Part shown: positions 61,565-64,000 of the stretch, piece after piece
How positions within the stretch are numbered: the stretch's first letter is position 1
How the letters are laid out: each line of letters begins with the position of its first letter
Origin: Bin87 sp965220055
Lineage (GTDB): Bacteria; Chloroflexota; Dehalococcoidia; Lucifugimonadales; UBA3495
Length of the DNA: 64,000 bases
Assembly (NCBI GenBank): GCA_965220055.1
Contig: CBDCPE010000004.1
Coordinates: forward strand, 3,968,001 to 4,032,000
Direction of reading: 5' to 3'
Notes under the pieces: generated by a model
Databases searched by the model: none
What the model saw: only the letters and a program-made list of their open reading frames with translations
What the model was told of the DNA's origin: nothing
Position numbers and translations under genes: made by a program

Positions 61565-61972
61565 AAGTCTTGGCTCGCGGAATATCGTTATGGGAAATCG
61601 ACCGGCGGCAATTTTACCACCAAATGCAGGCAGGACGGGCGGCTGCTCTCGTACGGCAGCATCCTCTGGTTTTCATTGACAGTAGAACAGTCACGAATAG
61701 CACAGCGGCCAAGCGCCACGGCCAGGGGTATCACGCGTACCCAATTTGTCATTGCGAGGAGCGCAGCGACGCGGCAATCTCGTTGGCGGAGGAGACGTCG
61801 CCCAAGCGACGGGATTGCCAGGCTCCGTTCATGATGATGATTGGGCAGGGCCGACGCCGCGTTTCCAAGTCGCTGGCGAATGTTGACAATGCCGGCTGTC
61901 CCCCACAAAATTGCGGCACCCTGATCCGATGAGCCGTGTGGCTTGTCGGCCCGCCCCGCTGCGAGGTGCATA
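61565..61972. other. spacer with a truncated MITE-like repeat
   Basis: About 410 bases. The repeat at 61731 is the only clear element; an ORF across 61588-61790 reads through it and is not supported. Confidence 0.5.
61731..61826 (+). repeat. right-truncated MITE-like copy
   Basis: Left end TCACGCGTACCCA, core TTGTCATTGCGAGGAGCG, then GACGCGGCAATCTCG and GGCGGAGGAGACGTCG. The copy stops after GGATTGCCAGGCTCC, lacking the right terminal repeat. Confidence 0.7.
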
Positions 61973-62176
61973 GTGACAGACTTGAACGACGCCGATATTC
62001 GGGCTTTGGCCAAAGCCTCGGATATCAACATCCCCGACGATCTGGTCGCGGAGGTGCGGGAATCGCTGAACGGCCTGCTCGAGGCCCTGGCGGCCATCAC
62101 CGACCCGGACGTCGCCAACATCCAACCGCTGCCGATCATCGTTTCGGACACGGCCCGCAAACAGGAGGGGCAATAA
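61973..62176 (+). CDS. GatC/AtzG-like small amidase partner
   Basis: 67 residues from GTG 61973 with GAGGTG upstream. TDLNDADIRALAKASDINIPDDLVAEVRESLNGLLE is a helical pair typical of GatC or the AtzG/DUF4089 companion of amidases, ending in ANIQPLPIIV. The stop overlaps the amidase ATG by one base (TAATG, 62174-62178). It probably wraps around and stabilises the amidase. A gatB gene is not present, so a tRNA-dependent role is not shown. Confidence 0.7.
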   Translation: MTDLNDADIRALAKASDINIPDDLVAEVRESLNGLLEALAAITDPDVANIQPLPIIVSDTARKQEGQ

Positions 62177-63597
62177 TGACTGACGCGAACCTTTGCTACC
62201 TCTCCGCCACTGAACTGGGGCGGCGCATCGCCGCGGGTGAAGTGTCGTCGTTGGAAGCCACGGAAGCGTTCCTGGAGCGCATCTCCAGTCTGGACGGCAA
62301 CTACGCATCGTACATCACCGTCACCGCTGATCGGGCCCGCCAGGATGCCCGGCGCGCCGACGCCGATATCGCGGCCGGCAACCGGCGTGGCCCGCTGCAC
62401 GGGGTACCGGTGGCGGTCAAGGACCAGTTCAACACCGCCGGCATCGTGACGACCAACGGGTCGACCATCCTGGCGGAAAACGTTCCCGACGAGGATGCGA
62501 CCATAATGGTCCGCCTGCGCGACGCCGGCACCGTGCTCCTCGGCAAGCTCAACATGAGCGAGTTCGCCAGTGGAGACGCCTTCCGCCATCCCTATGGCCG
62601 GCCTCGCAACCCCTGGGACACCAACCGGAACCCCGGCACGTCCAGTAGTGGCTCCGGCGCTGCCACCGCGGCGTTCCTCTGCGCCACCTCCCTGGGCGAG
62701 GACACCGGCGGCAGTATTCGCGGACCCGCCGCCTTCTGCGGCCTGGTTGGCATCCGTCCCACATTCGGCCTGGTCAGCCGCCACGGCGTGTTCGGCGCTA
62801 GCTGGTCAATGGACACCGCCGGCCCCATCTCCCGTACCGTCACCGATTGCGCCCACACCCTGGCTGCCATCGCCGGCCACGATCCCAAAGACCAGCAGAC
62901 CTGGGACGTCCCGGTCCCCGACTACGCTGCCGCGCTGGATGGCAACATCGCGGGCCTCAAGGTCGGTTTGATCTCCGAGCGGGTGCATACCGACGCCAAC
63001 GATCCAGAGGTACGCGATGCAATCATCGCCGCCGCCGGCGTGCTGGCCGGCCTGGGCGCCGACGTCCGCGAGGTCTCCATACCGCTCATCGTCAATTCGT
63101 CCGAGATCTCATACGGCATAATCAGCAGTGACGCCGCCATGCTGAATTGGGACATCATCTCCACCGACCGGCTGCGCGAACTGGACCACAACAACCAGGT
63201 GCGCCTGCTCATGGGCAGCATCGTTCCGGCAAAGGTGTACCAGAAAGCGGCGCGCCTGCGGGACGCGCTGCGGCGTCAAATCCTTGCTGTCCTGGACCAA
63301 GTGGACGTGCTGGTGATGCCAGCGTCGTCAGTGCCGGCCACGCTGATACCGGAGTCGACCGGGCTGGGCACCAAAGCGGACGTAATCGCCGGCTTCAAGG
63401 GTCGTCGCGGGTTCACTGCTCCGTTCAACCTGGCCAACCTACCGGCACTGTCGATCAACTGCGGCTTCACGGCATCCGGTCTGCCCATCGGCCTGCAAAT
63501 CGCCGGTAAGGCGTTTGACGAGACCACACTGTTCCGGGCCGCCTATGCCTACGAGCAGGCGACGGACTGGGGAGAGCGCAGACCTCCGGGCGTATAA
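62176..63597 (+). CDS. amidase-signature family hydrolase
   Basis: 473 residues from ATG 62176 (AGGAGGGG nine bases before). The Ser-cisSer-Lys triad is seen as Lys in PVAVKDQFNTAG, the serines in NPGTSSSGSGAATAAF and EDTGGSIRGPAAF. LPALSINCGFTASGLPIGLQIAGKAFDE near the C-terminus is the family's substrate wall. It hydrolyses an amide, possibly from ureide or hydantoin breakdown, in keeping with the dihydropyrimidinase at the other end of the window. It is translated with the GatC/AtzG-like gene. Confidence 0.9.
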   Translation: MTDANLCYLSATELGRRIAAGEVSSLEATEAFLERISSLDGNYASYITVTADRARQDARRADADIAAGNRRGPLHGVPVAVKDQFNTAGIVTTNGSTILAENVPDEDATIMVRLRDAGTVLLGKLNMSEFASGDAFRHPYGRPRNPWDTNRNPGTSSSGSGAATAAFLCATSLGEDTGGSIRGPAAFCGLVGIRPTFGLVSRHGVFGASWSMDTAGPISRTVTDCAHTLAAIAGHDPKDQQTWDVPVPDYAAALDGNIAGLKVGLISERVHTDANDPEVRDAIIAAAGVLAGLGADVREVSIPLIVNSSEISYGIISSDAAMLNWDIISTDRLRELDHNNQVRLLMGSIVPAKVYQKAARLRDALRRQILAVLDQVDVLVMPASSVPATLIPESTGLGTKADVIAGFKGRRGFTAPFNLANLPALSINCGFTASGLPIGLQIAGKAFDETTLFRAAYAYEQATDWGERRPPGV

Positions 63598-63819
63598 TCC
63601 GGAACAATTCCAGTCGCTACGGCGTCGGCCAACCGGACTGGTCGAGTCAGCTGCATGATGCACAATGGGTGCCCGGGCACGCGAACCTTGACGGACCAGC
63701 GTTTCCGGTCCAACGTTGGCGATGGAGCTACCGATGCAAACGGGACCGTATGTCCTTTGTCCTGGTCCAACATTGCGCTGAACTGACACTGGCCCTACCC
63801 ACACCACAAAGGTAACGTT

Positions 63820-64000
63820 ATGCCCAACCCAAACGAACTCACCGCCGCACAAGCAGCCCGTGCCATTGCAGCGCGTAACCTGACCGCCGTCGAACTGGCA
63901 GAGGCCTGTCTTGGCCGCATCGAAGCGTTGGACGATCGTCTGCTGGCCTGGGTGTACGTCGACCGGGAAGCCGTCATGGCCGCCGCTCGCCAGGCAGACA
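63820..64000 (+). CDS. second amidase-family protein (N-terminal part, cut by window end)
   Basis: Sixty codons from ATG 63820, with AAAGG upstream, continuing past the window. The beginning (NELTAAQAARAIAARNLTAVELAEACLGRIEALDDRLLAWVYVDREAV) matches the N-terminus of amidase-signature enzymes and aligns with the preceding amidase (ATELGRRIAAGEVSSLEATEAFLERISSLD). The catalytic part is outside the window. A tandem amidase pair is therefore likely. Confidence 0.75.
   Translation, partial: MPNPNELTAAQAARAIAARNLTAVELAEACLGRIEALDDRLLAWVYVDREAVMAAARQAD

Overview
The window is a GC-rich bacterial chromosome segment with Shine-Dalgarno-led genes, many lipobox lipoproteins with Ala/Pro/Gln linkers, two complete peptide/nickel-type ABC transporter loci, amidohydrolase/amidase enzymes and several major-facilitator exporters. 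No rRNA, tRNA or CRISPR was seen. The gene mix and the abundance of ATTGCGAG...GGCAATCTCG palindromic repeats suggest a free-living or host-associated Chloroflexota lineage (SAR202/Dehalococcoidia-like). That is an inference from style, not a proven placement.

Layout. 0-7.4 kb: end of a dihydropyrimidinase-like gene, an orphan lipoprotein between inverted repeats, a Gfo/Idh/MocA oxidoreductase, an MFS exporter, a glycine-oxidase/DadA-like gene split by a complete insertion sequence (4317-5772, 4-bp target duplication), and a DUF433/DUF5615 toxin-antitoxin pair whose toxin carries two amber stops. 7.4-14.1 kb: minus-strand oligopeptide ABC operon (binding protein, two permeases, two ATPases) with a MITE-like element between binding protein and permease. 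15-21 kb: cysteine desulfurase, PepC-like peptidase, methyltransferase, MetX-like hydrolase, VOC protein, aldo/keto reductase. 21.6-31.7 kb: small membrane proteins, a VWA protein, gamma-glutamyltransferase, a flavin monooxygenase-like gene, an MFS exporter, an HTH-membrane fusion and a YbaY-like lipoprotein. 32-37.4 kb: a nitrate assimilation operon (molybdoenzyme, FAD/BFD reductase, NarK) in which both enzymes are decayed while the transporter is open. 37.7-50 kb: second ABC operon with four tandem paralogous binding proteins. 50-64 kb: HpaI aldolase, TPP enzyme, zinc-ribbon protein, membrane proteins, a split hotdog hydratase pair, a UGA-containing SelW/Rdx-like selenoprotein gene followed by pentapeptide, coiled-coil and DRTGG genes, NhaA, and a GatC/AtzG-like plus amidase pair.

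Most notable: (i) an unannotated CxxU selenoprotein gene at 57426-57743 with an in-frame TGA and a candidate bacterial SECIS hairpin; (ii) a MITE family with GACGCGTACCCA-type terminal inverted repeats and 12-bp flanking direct repeats; (iii) the fourfold binding-protein array; (iv) a cluster of decaying genes (IS-split oxidoreductase, amber-stopped toxin, frameshifted nitrate enzymes), in which most apparent point lesions fit G:C to A:T changes.
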